Assembly (NCBI GenBank): GCA_000469685.2
Contig: LS997566.1
Span: 37,364,420 to 37,428,419, forward strand
Source of the DNA: Haemonchus contortus
Lineage: Eukaryota > Nematoda > Chromadorea > Rhabditida > Trichostrongylidae
DNA length: 64,000 nucleotides
Direction of reading: 5' to 3'
Shown: positions 44,695 through 55,688 of the stretch, in pieces
How the letters are laid out: each line of letters opens with the position of its first letter
Numbering within the stretch: position 1 is the first letter of the stretch
Translations under genes and position numbers: made by a program
The notes under the pieces: generated by a model
Seen by the model: only the letters and a program-made list of their open reading frames with translations
What the model was told of the DNA's origin: nothing
Databases searched by the model: none

Positions 44695-45742
44695 ATTGTG
44701 AGAAACTTCTGTGCTTCAAACATTTCGTATTGGACTATCATATGTGTAAATAAAATGCTCATCTATTGTTTCGAGGATAGCTCTTTTCTTTTTTTTCTTT
44801 GTAAAAACGCGAATAAGACATAATGGTTCATTTCTGGCCGAGCAGAGGGCATTGCTCTAACAGCGAGTATTACGGTCAGATGAGTCATCCGACCCCCCCC
44901 CCGCTCTCCCTTCTGTCGAAACTGCACGGTGCTGCCATAAATTTCGCAATCCCACCGAGTGATTGGGATAGGACTGCATCTCTATTCGGTGGGTGGGGGT
45001 AAATGGGGGTAAAGGAAAACTCTCACTATATTATCTCTTACAGCATTTGTCAAACGTGAGGGAACCCTATAGATGATGGATATGAAGCGTAAAAGCAATT
45101 TGCAAGCGTTTGGGAGATGTTTTTTCAAAATGCAAAACGAGCAGAAGCATCAAGGATCCGAACCTCCATGTCCATCCTGAGAGTCCGCCATCGTACCATC
45201 TGCTCCATCGCCGCACATTCGGTCTTGTTTTCGGTTGGCTTATATAGGCATCTCGGTGCGTTTAACACAGGAGAGGAAATGGTCCCATAACTCTGACCCC
45301 AGAATCGTTTAGCAGATTTGGAAAGCGTTTGAGATACTCACCTGGAGACACATTCGGCAGTGTACATCTCATCTCAAATGGCCACTGCGACCTAGTATCC
45401 TTCCCCTGTAAGCTTCTTTGTCTACTACTTGTAAGTGCACCCTGAAACGAAATCTGTTAGAAACATAGCTTCTTCTTGTATACGATGTCCTATATATTTC
45501 CTACGTATAGATATGCCTTGATTGGTATGAAATTCTTCGCCTTCCCGATCACATTAGCCTCAGTAGCTGCATTTTGGTATACTACAAATAAAAATTAAAT
45601 CTATAAATGATTAACATTCGGATTACCCCATCGGCACGTGATCATTTGCAGTCGAAACGGCTGTTAAAATGATGCTCTGAGTTCAGAATGAGACCCAATT
45701 TTCCTCACAGCAGAATTTCAGATTTTCAGAAGTTTATCGAGC

Positions 45743-45880
45743 ATGAATCTCTACACGGGAGCTGGGGGCCTTTTTGGCACACACGTTACGTGGAGTGACA
45801 TTGAAGGAGTGCAACGCGAACTGAACACCACTGCTTCGTTTGGACCAAATAAGTCGGCTAAAGATATAGAAGAAGGCAAT
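45743..45880 (+). CDS. gene B exon 1 (second DUF1679 kinase-like gene), right arm
   Basis: 46 codons from ATG 45743 after a strong ATTTTCAG site at 45721-45728 that may serve spliced-leader trans-splicing. The peptide MNLYTGAGGLFGTHVTW to DIEEGN is a close paralogue of gene A exon 1, with a GTAGGT donor at 45881. No exon 2-like sequence follows before the palindrome ends or in the rest of the window that I can find, so gene B is either interrupted by a very long intron full of transposons or is a remnant. Confidence 0.75.
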
Positions 45881-46440
45881 GTAGGTCATAAAAAATGTTT
45901 TCCGATTGAGATAAGTAAAATGCTATTCTAGATTAGAGGCAAGTTGGAAAATTTCATATCAATGGAGCAAATTTCTAAATTCCAGAATATCCCTAGAATA
46001 ACGATTGTTTAATACATAACTTACATAATTAGTTTCAATTTCAGTTTATGCGACCTGATATGTGTTTTCATTTGATACAACTTCGATTATATGAAGAACA
46101 TTGAATTTATAGTCAATCCCTCCTGATGAGCTACCACCACCTCACCGCGATAGATGGTGGAACGGGTGAGCGTACCCTGCTTTGATCACTCTTTGTAGAT
46201 TAGGATGATGCATAAGTTTTTTCTCCCGTGTTTGATCCTCCGTATTTCGTTTGCATGTTGGATGGATTCGATTTGGATGTTGGTATTTCGTCATCACGTG
46301 TGCGTAACGTGGGTATGATACTCTTCCATCACACCAGCTATCACTCACCCACCCTGCATATGCGGACGACAATGCCGCACAATTGCCACTGTGACAGAAT
46401 GTAGCCTGTTCTACGCCACAGCCTGGTTCTGCTTCACGAT
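45881..46440 (+). other. sequence after gene B exon 1
   Basis: No gene recognised. Probably gene B intron 1. A minus-strand frame at 46142-46456 has no recognisable domain. Confidence 0.5.
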
Positions 46441-47422
46441 TTTGGCTGGAATGCAAAGGAAGCCCATATCAAGCTAGTGAAAACACATGGCAAGGACGTC
46501 ACCTCTTACCGCACATACAGGTCTTGTTGGTCAAATTTAAGAAAGGAGACTTCTCTCGAAGACGCTCTGAAGTTGGATTCGGAAGTACCAAGTTTCACCG
46601 TGGAGTAGGATCCGTATCTAACCACTAGGGTAATGGCGACCATGCTCGGCTATAATCAATCGGCGATTGTACGTCGACTAGAACAGTTCGACAAGGTAGC
46701 GAAGCTTGGCCGACTGGTCCCACATAAACTGTCCGCTTAGGACCTGTTGAGGAGGGTGGCCATTCTGCACTTCTCTCACCACTTCCCGAAGCAAGCTCCT
46801 CCTTCTCAACGATGTTTACGGGGAGTGAGAAATGAGTCCTCTTCTAAAATCCTGTGAGGAAGCGGTAATACAAAGGAGAACAGCCATCGCAAAGGCCGAC
46901 CTTCACCCCGGAAAAGTTCTCCTGCCCTTCTTCTGTCTGTGTGTCGGTGGTCCAGGAAGAGCATGGAACACTGGAAGCTGCTGGAAAAGATACAAACGAT
47001 TGACGTTCCCGCATACGTTACCCAGCTGTCAAAATTGATAGATTACGTCGACCGTTTTCGTGGATCAAACGCGAAAATCACTTACACCATGACAACGAAC
47101 GACCTTACACCGCAGAGGTGACCCAGGCCGAGCTGGAGAAGTACGGATGGCTGATTGTCGCCCAGCCCCTACAGCCCCGACCTCGCTTCTTTCAATTACT
47201 GAGTGTTCAGTCACCTGCAGCGCTTTCTGGACAGAAAAAGTTCGGAACAGAAGATAACATCAGAAAGGCACTCGACGACTTCTCAAAGTCCCAGCCCCTA
47301 TCCTTCCGGGAAGGAGGAATCGACAAGCTGCCTGACCGTTGGCGTCGATAGTGGATGGTGATGGTGCATACCATTGGGATATTTCCAAAAAAGTGGGGAA
47401 AGAAAGGTATTCACCAACCTAA
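46441..47422 (+). mobile_element. mariner relic C, right-arm copy
   Basis: Frame-broken mariner transposase: an N-terminal HTH trace (AKEAHIKLVKTHGKDVTSYR), a second HTH trace (DPYLTTRVMATMLG), a degraded core and the C-terminal GIDKLPDRWRR. Its 3' terminal repeat ends CACCAACCTAA at 47422 with TA after it. It lies close to the outer edge of the arm. Confidence 0.75.
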
Positions 47423-48211
47423 TAATATTAATGACAATTCTGTATATTTGTTTTTCCTTTTCTTTCAATCAAGAATATTTTATCATGTACTCTAATGCAA
47501 AGATCGAATACACTCAACCCCGCGCGATTCTATCTTAACTGACATACCGACTCGCATTCAAAGCTGTGTTAGGTACGGATGCGAGGAACTGGAGGTATGC
47601 TTGAGTCTCCTAGTTCGCAGTCCTGTGATAGCCAGTGAACTCGTTCTTCACGCTTATGTTGTGCATAGCTAGCTTTGCTAGAGTAGCCAAAGTTACTGCC
47701 TTTTCTAATAAGGACAATGACTCGCTTGAGATCTGAAGTGGAAACGACCTGTCGACCCCCACATGCCCTCGTTCCTACCACCAGATGCCAGCTCGTATGA
47801 TCCGAAACCTCTCGCCAACGTTCTCTACTACTCAACAGACACTTGCGTTCGAGCCTGCATCATTATTCTTCGTCAATATTTTCATAAATATAATCATACA
47901 ATCAGTACTTACTCGGCACGGCCCTAAGTCCATATGGCCAAAAAATAGTCGCCTTAGCCCCTTCTGATCTAGAGTGATCATTCATAGAGTGATCATCTTC
48001 GGTGGCGAAGACTTAGCACTGGCTCTGGCAAGGCAACGTTGACATCCAGGGGTTCGCTTGAACAGCAATGGAAAACCCTCAGTACTCCGTACACTATGCA
48101 CACCTGACTTCGGCCTCTAGCGTTGTGGGAACCGTTGAGAACCGAATGTCTCTCGGATTACACAGAACGACTAAGGCTGTGAACTACGACGACGCTCCCG
48201 GAGACTGTTTC
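47423..48211. other. palindrome outer junction and unique flank, no gene recognised
   Basis: The arm ends at 47619. From there to 48211 I see no gene, terminal repeat or long terminal repeat. The short frames at 47569-47835 and 47785-47967 have no recognisable features, and the first one crosses the junction. Confidence 0.5.
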
Positions 48212-48427
48212 TTACTCCATACCTAGGAATATACGAAATGGTGAACAACAAACTGGATGCAAAGCATCCAGTTTGTTGTTCACCATTTCGGATTGGCGGT
48301 TGAGAAGGTCCACGATTGCATCGCTTTTTGCATTGAACGATGCGGTGAACATGTTGAGCAGATCTTTGACGTCCTTGACTGCGTCGACCAACGGTTCAAT
48401 ATGAATAGCAACGTCGACTTCATCCAT
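48212..48427 (-). CDS. unknown heptad-rich ORF fragment ending in a fold-back
   Basis: The first 53 or so codons look like a coiled coil (hydrophobic residues spaced as in IEPLVDAVKDVKDLL and AIVDLLNRQSEMVNN). The reading then enters the perfect hairpin at 48234-48290, so the last codons are the reverse complement of the preceding ones and are not natural protein sequence. Family not recognised. It lies just 3' of the BEL/Pao element and could belong to it or to another element. Confidence 0.3.
   Translation of the reverse strand: MDEVDVAIHIEPLVDAVKDVKDLLNMFTASFNAKSDAIVDLLNRQSEMVNNKLDALHPVCCSPFRIFLGME
48234..48290. repeat. perfect 27-base fold-back hairpin with 3-base loop
   Basis: CGAAATGGTGAACAACAAAC and onward to 48260 is followed by AAA and then its exact reverse complement at 48264-48290. 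It interrupts the coiled-coil frame on the minus strand. This is the signature of a snap-back template switch or of an amplification or assembly chimera. Confidence 0.9.
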
Positions 48428-48623
48428 CGCTCTGAGCGAGGAGCGGTACGGTGAATGAACTATAGAGCGGGTGAAGAGGCCGAGGCGGACGATGGCAATG
48501 CTGATATGAATGTTGACGCTAGGATTTTATATTCAAGCTCGAGATCGTGGTGGAGGGGTTTTCGTTCTCATACAAGGGCTATAGTGCCGGTAGGAGTTCA
48601 TGGAGTTCACTTTGTTCGATCAT

Positions 48624-49640
48624 TCAGTTTCTTGGTGTTGTGGACAGAGATGGAACGTTTTTGAAACATTTGATTGTGAGCTTGACTAGCAAACAAAGGG
48701 CATGAAACGTCGAGACCGTGATCTTCAGAAGAAGTTTGAAAATGCACAGTGCTGACTGGATCACAGAAAGCAGCAGTGTTGGACCCATAAAGTACGTAGT
48801 CGTTGCTATTACTGCTGCTGTTCCAAAGATGGCAAGTGAAATTCTCCAGTGGTTCTTGATGGTGTTTATGAGGGGCATCAAATCGGGCACTTTCCAGTTT
48901 TGAAACCAGGTGGACGACGGTGTCCATGAGCTGACGTGCGAGTCAAAAAATTCCTCGTCATTGGCTTGTGGTAAAAATGCAAGAGTGCCTTGTAGCGGTA
49001 TTTTGTGCAAGTGTTCGTTGCATTCTGCAGTACATTCCTGAAGTACAATAGCCTGTTGGAAGTCGAGGGTCACTAGCGTGGTTTTGTTGGTGACATCACA
49101 CTCGACTGAAAATGCATGTTGCTCGCAATGAACTACTATCCAAGAGTGCATCTTCGTGTAGCAAAAAGCCGTCGCTGTGGCTCCCTCTTGACAATTGTAG
49201 CATCCGATCAGCGGTGCCAACCAGATGCTGCAGTTCTGCTGAATGACAAATTCCGTACTGTCGCGCATGTAGGTAGATTCCAGGGCAACAATCATTTCTT
49301 CTCTCGATGACAGTGCTACCAGTGAATCGCCTTTCTTGAGTAGCCTCATGAAGGGAGTGGAAATTGGAAGCACTTGAGCTATGTCTACCCGAACATTCTT
49401 AACCGAATCATTGGGACATTCGCACTTAGCCGGAGTTACTTCCACATCGCAGGCACAGATCATTTTGTTTCTGCAATGACTGAAACTTTCACGGGTTTCT
49501 TCTGCAGAAGAGCATTCAACCGGCAAGCGATAACCTGTGGGGATTAGTAGAGTCTCCGTGTGCGCTATCGCAAATCGTCGATCTAGAAGAGGACTAACCG
49601 GCTTGGAGAGAGAAATGATAGTTATTGAAGTTTCATTCAT
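48624..49640 (-). pseudogene. C-terminal part of BEL/Pao phlebovirus-G2-like glycoprotein
   Basis: 338 codons in a frame different from the upstream ORF and overlapping it by 8 bases. Many paired cysteines in the first two thirds; near the C-terminus come one or two membrane segments (from about residue 265, then 285-325) and a short basic tail, the layout of a class II-type fusion glycoprotein stem and anchor. It appears to be the continuation of the cysteine-rich ectodomain begun in the 49633-53613 ORF, so the two ORFs once formed one protein. No separate signal peptide is present, so this ORF alone would not be delivered to a membrane correctly. Confidence 0.75.
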
Positions 49641-52600
49641 GGTCTGTTTGAGGTATGGTCGTAGAGCAGTAGTTCTGGAGCTTTTTTTTATTGTGGAGTG
49701 ATACTTGAATGCGTAGTCTTACAGTGGGCTTCCATTCCAAACACTCTGCTATCTCATACACAACTTCAGTTCTTGGCACATTAGCAACGCGATAAAAGGA
49801 GCATGATGGTAGTGGCAACAAGCACCCACATAGCAGTCCTCCACAAGCAGGCTCGCAACCGGAGTACCCCGGATATTGAGACGCATTTTTAAGCTCCTCG
49901 ATCACACTGTTTGGCTTTATTTCGGAACATGCTTTAAGTGTGCAAGAGTTCAGATCAGCACACCTGAGGGCACTGAAAACCACATAGTCCGTATCTCTAG
50001 TGTAAAATAGCGTGCGTTTCGAACAGCGAAATTCTACTGAAAGTCGTTCTATTAGTATTGTTCCTACTGATCTATTTGACTGCATAAGGCTGATGCAGGC
50101 CATGTTGGTAAATTCGTTGAAGAGAATTTCTCTGTTGAACTCAAACACACATTTATTGCGAGAGTTGCAGATGATTTCTACATTGTATCTAGAGTACCCA
50201 TGTTGACACGCATGCACTTGCTTGAGCGCAGCGAAAACACAGAACACAATTGTCACGGCCACTACGCTTGCGCGATTGAGTGGCTGCGGGCTGAACGTGG
50301 TAAGATGTATGTGTGATTCACCCCTGTGCGCATAGCTGGCGGCGTCTGACCCACTGCGTCCGACGGGAACTGAACTTCCGTTGAGCGCCGCGGGGACCAC
50401 TGCTCCATCGTCTCTGTCTCGACTTTCGCTTGCCTTCGAGCGATTAGTTGCAGTCTTGATTATGAGGACAAACGTGGAGATGGTTATGCAGCAAATCATT
50501 GCAAGGGATGCTATTGCTCCTGTGGGCCAGCAATGGGGATTACCGAGCAGTGTTTTCGACAGCAATGTTTTTGAAGCATCACAGATATGTGGGAGAGTGC
50601 ACTTCACGCGATCGAATTTCTGTTCCTGCTTGGATTTTTCGAAATATCTTACCGATACAATTATGCTGCCGTTTTTCGATGTGAAAGGTAACTGAAGGAC
50701 GAGTTCGTTAGATACGTTCGTAAAGGTTTTGCATGCTGATCGGACGCATAGTTCGAATTTTTCTGACGGTGGCTTCACATGCAGCTGATGGTCTTTGCAA
50801 GTGAGCGGATGCATGGCTTCCGCCGAGTTTCCTAGAAACACTACCGTTAAAGCTACGACCAGGAGACTTGAGAAATTGATGGGCGTGCGAGATGGGGGAA
50901 CGCTGTCCTCATGAATACGCTCTGCTGCTTCCTTAATCGCCTGAATCGCTTTTAGTTTTGCGGCACGACTCGATTTTTTCAAAGGTTCGTGACCCTCATC
51001 TTGCTGGTTCGCTACGGGTGACTCCTGGTCTAGTGTTCCCTCGGGATTGGGTTTCTCCTCAGATTCGCACGAAATCTCCAGTGGGTAAATCTTACTCACG
51101 GGTCTGTGCCATATGTGTTTGTTGGGCATCAGAAGCTTCACTGATCTCACCAGACCGTCATTGCTTCTTACCAGTTCTATTACTTTTCCGTAACACCAAC
51201 TGCCGCGGGGCAGATTATCTTGCTCCACAGGTACGATTTCGTTGGCTTGCGGTTCTCGTAGCTTGGAATGGCGAGGTTGCTTTCTATTCGCGATCTGGTT
51301 TTCACGTAAGGCGGTGAGGTACTCGGTATGCCACTTTTCCCAGAATCTCGTAGTTATCATTTCCACATGCTTGAAGGCTTGTTTCGCCTGTTCAACTGTT
51401 TGTATGAGGGTTGGGTCGAAAGATGGGTCCTGATCTTCTTGCCCGTCCACCGTTGTCAAGTTGTATTTCAAACTGCTTTGAAGGAAATCGACAGGTCTGA
51501 TAGGGATGTCCTCAATATTTGATGGGTCCAATACTGTGAGAGGCCTTGTGTTCAAGATGGCTTCGATTTGAGTTACCACCGTGTACAACTCGGCGTGTGA
51601 CAGTTTTCTTCTACCAATAGATTTGGTAAAGGCGCGTTTTACAGAGCCTACGAGCCGCTCCCAGGCTCCCCCCATCCATGGTGCTCCTGGAGGGTTAAAC
51701 AGCCATTGTATGCGCCGGTTAGCACTGTATGACATGACGGATTCTCCTGTTTTGGTCTTGTCCTGCTCAAACATCATCTGAATAATGCGCTGGCCTAGTT
51801 TGAAGTTTGTACCGCAGTCAGTCCGAATGAGTTTTGGAACTCCTCTTCTGGATATGAATCTTATGAAAGAATTAAGGAAAGCACCGGCTGATAAATCTTC
51901 GACCACTTCAAGATGTAGCGCTCTTGTTGTGAGACAAGTATACAGACATACATATGACTTCGTATTGTCTCTGCAAAAAATTGGTCCCATAATATCGCAG
52001 CCTGTGGTTTGAAAGGGTTTTGTCAGAACCACGCGATCTTTCGGTAATGGGGGCATTGATGGCGCTCCGAATGGAAGTCCTTGGAACTTTTTGCATGTCA
52101 CGCATCGTCTTACAAATTTATCGAAAGCACTCGATGGACGAGGGATCCAGAATCTCTGTCTCGCTATGCATAGTGTATGATCTTTCCCACAATGCGCGTT
52201 CTTCTCATGGATGTCTCTCAAAATGAGCCGAGCGAGATCAGAGTCTTTGTCTACAAAAATCGGATTTTTTGTGTCATACTCCAGTGGTGCGTTTTGCAAT
52301 CGTGAAGCATTTCTGATTATACCTTGATCATCTCGGAAAACCGTTTTTTGTGGGAATCGCTTTTTGAGTCCATCAAGCGACACGTATTTATGCACTTCCG
52401 AGAAGAGTATGGCTTCACTCAGAATGATGTCTTCAGATGTGATTTCGCACTGTATGCTGAACTTGGTCACTTTTGAAAGGAGGATTTCCCGGCGGCCGTT
52501 CTTCCTGCTGTTCACTTTAGCCACCCAACGATGGAGCATTTTGCCTACTCGTGCAATCACTCTTGTAACCGTGTTGAAGCGAGAGTATCTTGATAAATCA

Positions 52601-53613
52601 ATCCAGTTTGAATGCTCCACTGCTTTCTGTATCGTCGCACTTACTTCGATTGTGGGCCAATCCGTCTTCTCTTCGTTGTCTTCTGACTCAATTCCATGAA
52701 TCTCTGTCAACGGTGTGAGCCGTTCGGGGACTTCGTCTTCACTGAGCCACTTTGGTCCATAGACCCATGAGAGAGCATTCATCTGAGCAGGATGTACCCC
52801 TCGTGTACCAGCATCAGCCGCGTTACTTTCTGTGGTGACATGAAAGAAGCAGAGCTTCACATTTTCTCCCTGGAGCGTTTCTCGGATTTTCATTATTCGA
52901 TCTCTCTGGTTTGTAATAAAGGCTGGCAACGTTTTAGCAGACTTTAGCCACGACAGTGCGATCTCACTGTCACTAAGCACGTTGATCTGCAGAAGACCTT
53001 TTTTGATCGCCGTTGTGATTGTTCTTGCGAGTCGCATAGCCATGAGAATAGCTACCAGTTCTAATCGTGGTATGGTCTGCTTTGTCTTCTTAGGTGAGAG
53101 ACGCGTTTTCCCACTTATTAGCGGTGAAACTTCTCTAGAGTCTTCGTTGCGGATAAAGGCGCATGTAGCTAGTGCTATCGAACTCGCGTCAGCGAAGACC
53201 CATAGAGTCATACTGCTCTTAGACGAAGCATGAGGATTGCCTACATATCGAGGTAACGAGATGGATACGTTGTTAAGTTCTTGACATGCTTCACTCCATT
53301 GTTTTGTTTGTTGTTCCGGGAGCAATTGTTTCCAATCTGAACTGCAGTCATAGATCTCCCTCATTCGATGTTTCAGTCTCACTGTAAGAGGGGCAGCAAT
53401 GCCTATTGGATCATAAACGGAGTTCAGTTGACTGACGACGTCTTTTATAGAAAGACTGTCCTTGCGAGGGAATCGAAGGGTCAGGTGGAATCTATCAGCT
53501 CTTGTGTCATATGTCACGCCAAGAGTCTTAATGATGCCGCTAGCAAGCCGGTCCTCAGCTGGTATGCGTTGGTTCACTTCTTCACAATTGGAAACGTATT
53601 CTCTCAAGTTCAT
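49633..53613 (-). pseudogene. BEL/Pao RT thumb, RNase H, integrase, DUF5641-like and glycoprotein N-terminal region
   Basis: 1,326 codons. Residues 1-130: RT thumb and connection. About 130-260: RNase H (WVFADASS with the first aspartate near 138). About 460-520: integrase HHCC zinc finger. About 540-660: integrase core with aspartates in GCDIMGP and RTDCGTN and the glutamate in WERLVG. About 770-860: DUF5641-like domain common at BEL integrase ends. About 905-1055: a hydrophobic signal-like segment, a small cysteine-bearing ectodomain and a membrane segment. About 1110 on: a second signal-like segment and the start of the G2-like ectodomain. The ATG is internal to RT and the frame comes from a shift, so it is not a natural protein start. 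Confidence 0.85.
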
Positions 53614-53615
53614 TC

Positions 53616-54500
53616 CTATCTCAGCGAAAAGTTGCTTACTCTCTTCGTATTTGGCAACTGCCTCGTTGGGGCTACTGGCACAGAAAAGGATATTGTCAAC
53701 ATAAAGATTGGCAAGAATTTCTTCCGCGGTGTCTTTTTTGACTTGAGGAATGTCAATAAAGACATGTTCAGAATGCTTGGCGACGGTTTGGCTCCAAAAG
53801 GTACCCTCTTGAATCTGTATTCCACGACGTTATCCCGAGTTGGTGGTCTATCTCGGTCTTTCAGCCAGAGGAATCTGCAGAGATCTCTATGATGTTTATG
53901 CAGTCTTATTTGAGTAAAAGCACCTTCAATATCGCACAGGACTATGATGTTGCTTACTCGGCTGGCGACGAGGATATCATGAATTTTATTGATCAGGGAC
54001 TCCCCTTTGAGTGTCACGTCGTTCAAAGAAAGTTGGCCCTTCCGTTTGGAGGACGCGTCGAATACAATCCTTAGTGGTTTCGGTTTGTGTTCACGCCACA
54101 CTTCAGAATGAGGCATGTAATACACACCAGCTGAATTGGGCATTCCGCCATCCACTTTCTCAATGATATCATCATTTTCGTACTGCTCCATTATTTTCCA
54201 ATACCAATGTTTCTGCACAGGATTGCACTCCAGTTGACGGTGGAGGCTTATCAAACGTTTGATTGCCGACGAGTAGTTGTCGGCCAGGTCCGCTACCTCA
54301 GGAGTAAGTGGAAAGGGTGCTGTTACAACGCCGTTTTCGAAAGAAATCTTTTTAGAGTATTCTTTGTAGTACTCTACGACCTGCGAGCCTTCGGCATTTT
54401 CATTAGGAGATATGCCAATTCCCTCCAGCTCAAAAAGCTTGGTGAGCAATTCATGTTCTGTTTCGTCGATTGCCGTCATACTGTGAGTTATCATGGTCAT
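53616..54500 (-). pseudogene. BEL/Pao reverse transcriptase, N-terminal and palm part, frameshifted
   Basis: 294 codons in the same frame as gag and the zinc-knuckle ORF. It shows the RT entry region (EVWREHKPKPLRIVFDASS), motif A (LCDIEGAFTQ) and FGAKPSP. The frame is lost within about 53740-53790; the catalytic box is found in the other frame as YVDN. I believe YVDN also occurs in other nematode BEL/Pao RTs, so I do not count it as an inactivating change. The ORF start is an internal methionine after an in-frame TAA at 54513-54515. Confidence 0.8.
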
Positions 54501-54512
54501 GCTTACGTCATT

Positions 54513-55661
54513 TTAGGTTTCCAACAGACCACGTCCATAGACGGTAGGTCCGAATATGGTGCTAGCCATACGAAGCCCAGACGGTGTTCGGCAAATATCT
54601 CCATTCTCCACTACGAAATTGTAATAGTAGTCGAGGCCAACTATTACCTGTGGTGTATGCAGCTCGCCCCTTATGTGTGGGTTGCAAATGAGGATGTTTC
54701 TTTCTTGCAAAAAGTCTTGATCCATGGGGCAAAGTTTGACTGCTGGAAATTCATTGGTTAGCACCGGCTTCGTCTGTATAAGAATCTCTAGGTCCTTGCC
54801 GTATGCTGTGCCAATTTTGACATGAACTACGTTGCTTTGAAATGTTTCGATTCTACCACAGATTCCTGACATGACGCATTGCTCAGTTCGAAGCATTGGA
54901 AGACCTAGTTTGAAAGCGAAGCCTTCTTGGATAATCGTTTTCTGCGCTCCTGTATCGAAAAAGAAGGTAGCTTTTTCGAACGTTTCTGTGTCATGATTCC
55001 AAATGTCACCTACGGCTGTCATCAGAACAATTTGTTCATTGCGGTGAGAACTGAGGCAGTTTTCAATAGTTGCATGATTCTCAGATATCGCTGTCGGGGG
55101 ATTGTCCGTAAAGTGACTGTGACTCTGAGTTAAACCTTTGGAAAAATTTTTCGCCTTATTTCCTTCTGACTTCGCGTTATCGTAACGATACCTAGAACCT
55201 CCTGGTCCGGATCTCTGCGCGTCGGTGGCATTTCCGATTCTTGCAACGCTGTTGTTGTTTATTTGCCCTTCTGATTGACGCTCGTTGTTTGAGAGATGTT
55301 GTTGTGGCGCGCTGCGCGAGCTGGTGATATTCTCGCCCCTGTTTTCGTAGGCGTAACAGAGCCTACTGTGGTGAGGTCGGCTACACAGCGGGCAGTCATT
55401 TCTCGCGCATTGTTTACTGGAATGCTGGTCAGAGTAACATTTCCAACATAATCGTTTTCCAATTACGATCTTCCTTCGTTCTGCCACAGTCATTGGTGAC
55501 CGACATTGCCACGGATGATGACCGGATTTCTCGCATATCACGCATTCTTGGGAGATCTTTTCTGAATTTCTATTTGAATTCTTCCTGAACTCCCTGATGT
55601 GTGGCTGGGTGCGGGCCTGGATGTACGATTTTGCGGATATTTCCTTATCAATGATATCCAT
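54513..55661 (-). pseudogene. BEL/Pao zinc knuckles and aspartic protease
   Basis: 382 codons. Three CX2CX4H-type knuckles near residues 40-53, 72-85 and 90-102 (the third with three residues before the last cysteine), then a low-complexity linker, then a retropepsin-type active site (FFDTGAQ) near residue 235. It ends at an in-frame TAA, with the RT frame continuing directly. The upstream in-frame TAA just after 55689 separates it from gag. Both stops may be mutations; a programmed readthrough for the first is possible but unsupported. Confidence 0.8.
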
Positions 55662-55688
55662 GACCTCTTCGATTACGAGGTCCTCTTT

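Larger units (their letters stand above)
42370..45408 (+). mobile_element. Tc5-like transposon with long TIRs, right-arm copy
   Basis: 3,039 bases with inverted repeats of about 350 bases at 42370-42729 and 45046-45408, flanked by TAA at 42367-42369 and 45409-45411. The transposase is on the + strand in at least four exons: up to 43407, 43471-43769, from 43867, and from about 44152 to 44694. The first junction (GTGAGC donor at 43408, TATTAG acceptor at 43470) joins in frame. It inserted between the 5' flank and exon 1 of gene B. It lacks nine bases present in the left copy at the position after GAIQGA. Confidence 0.88.
26997..47619 (+). repeat. right arm of giant inverted repeat (native orientation)
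   Basis: This 20,623-base segment is the reverse complement of 5327-25955. The inner edge is at TGGAAGAAAATATTTC (26997); the outer edge is at CTCCTAGTTCGCA (47619), after which the sequence is unrelated to the left flank. It carries exons 4-11 of gene A in direct continuation with exons 1-3, and gene B exon 1 further on. For that reason it is taken as the original copy. Confidence 0.93.

Noticed and set aside
51000..53900. Several + strand frames of 60-174 codons
   Set aside because: All are antisense shadows of the long BEL/Pao polyprotein frame.
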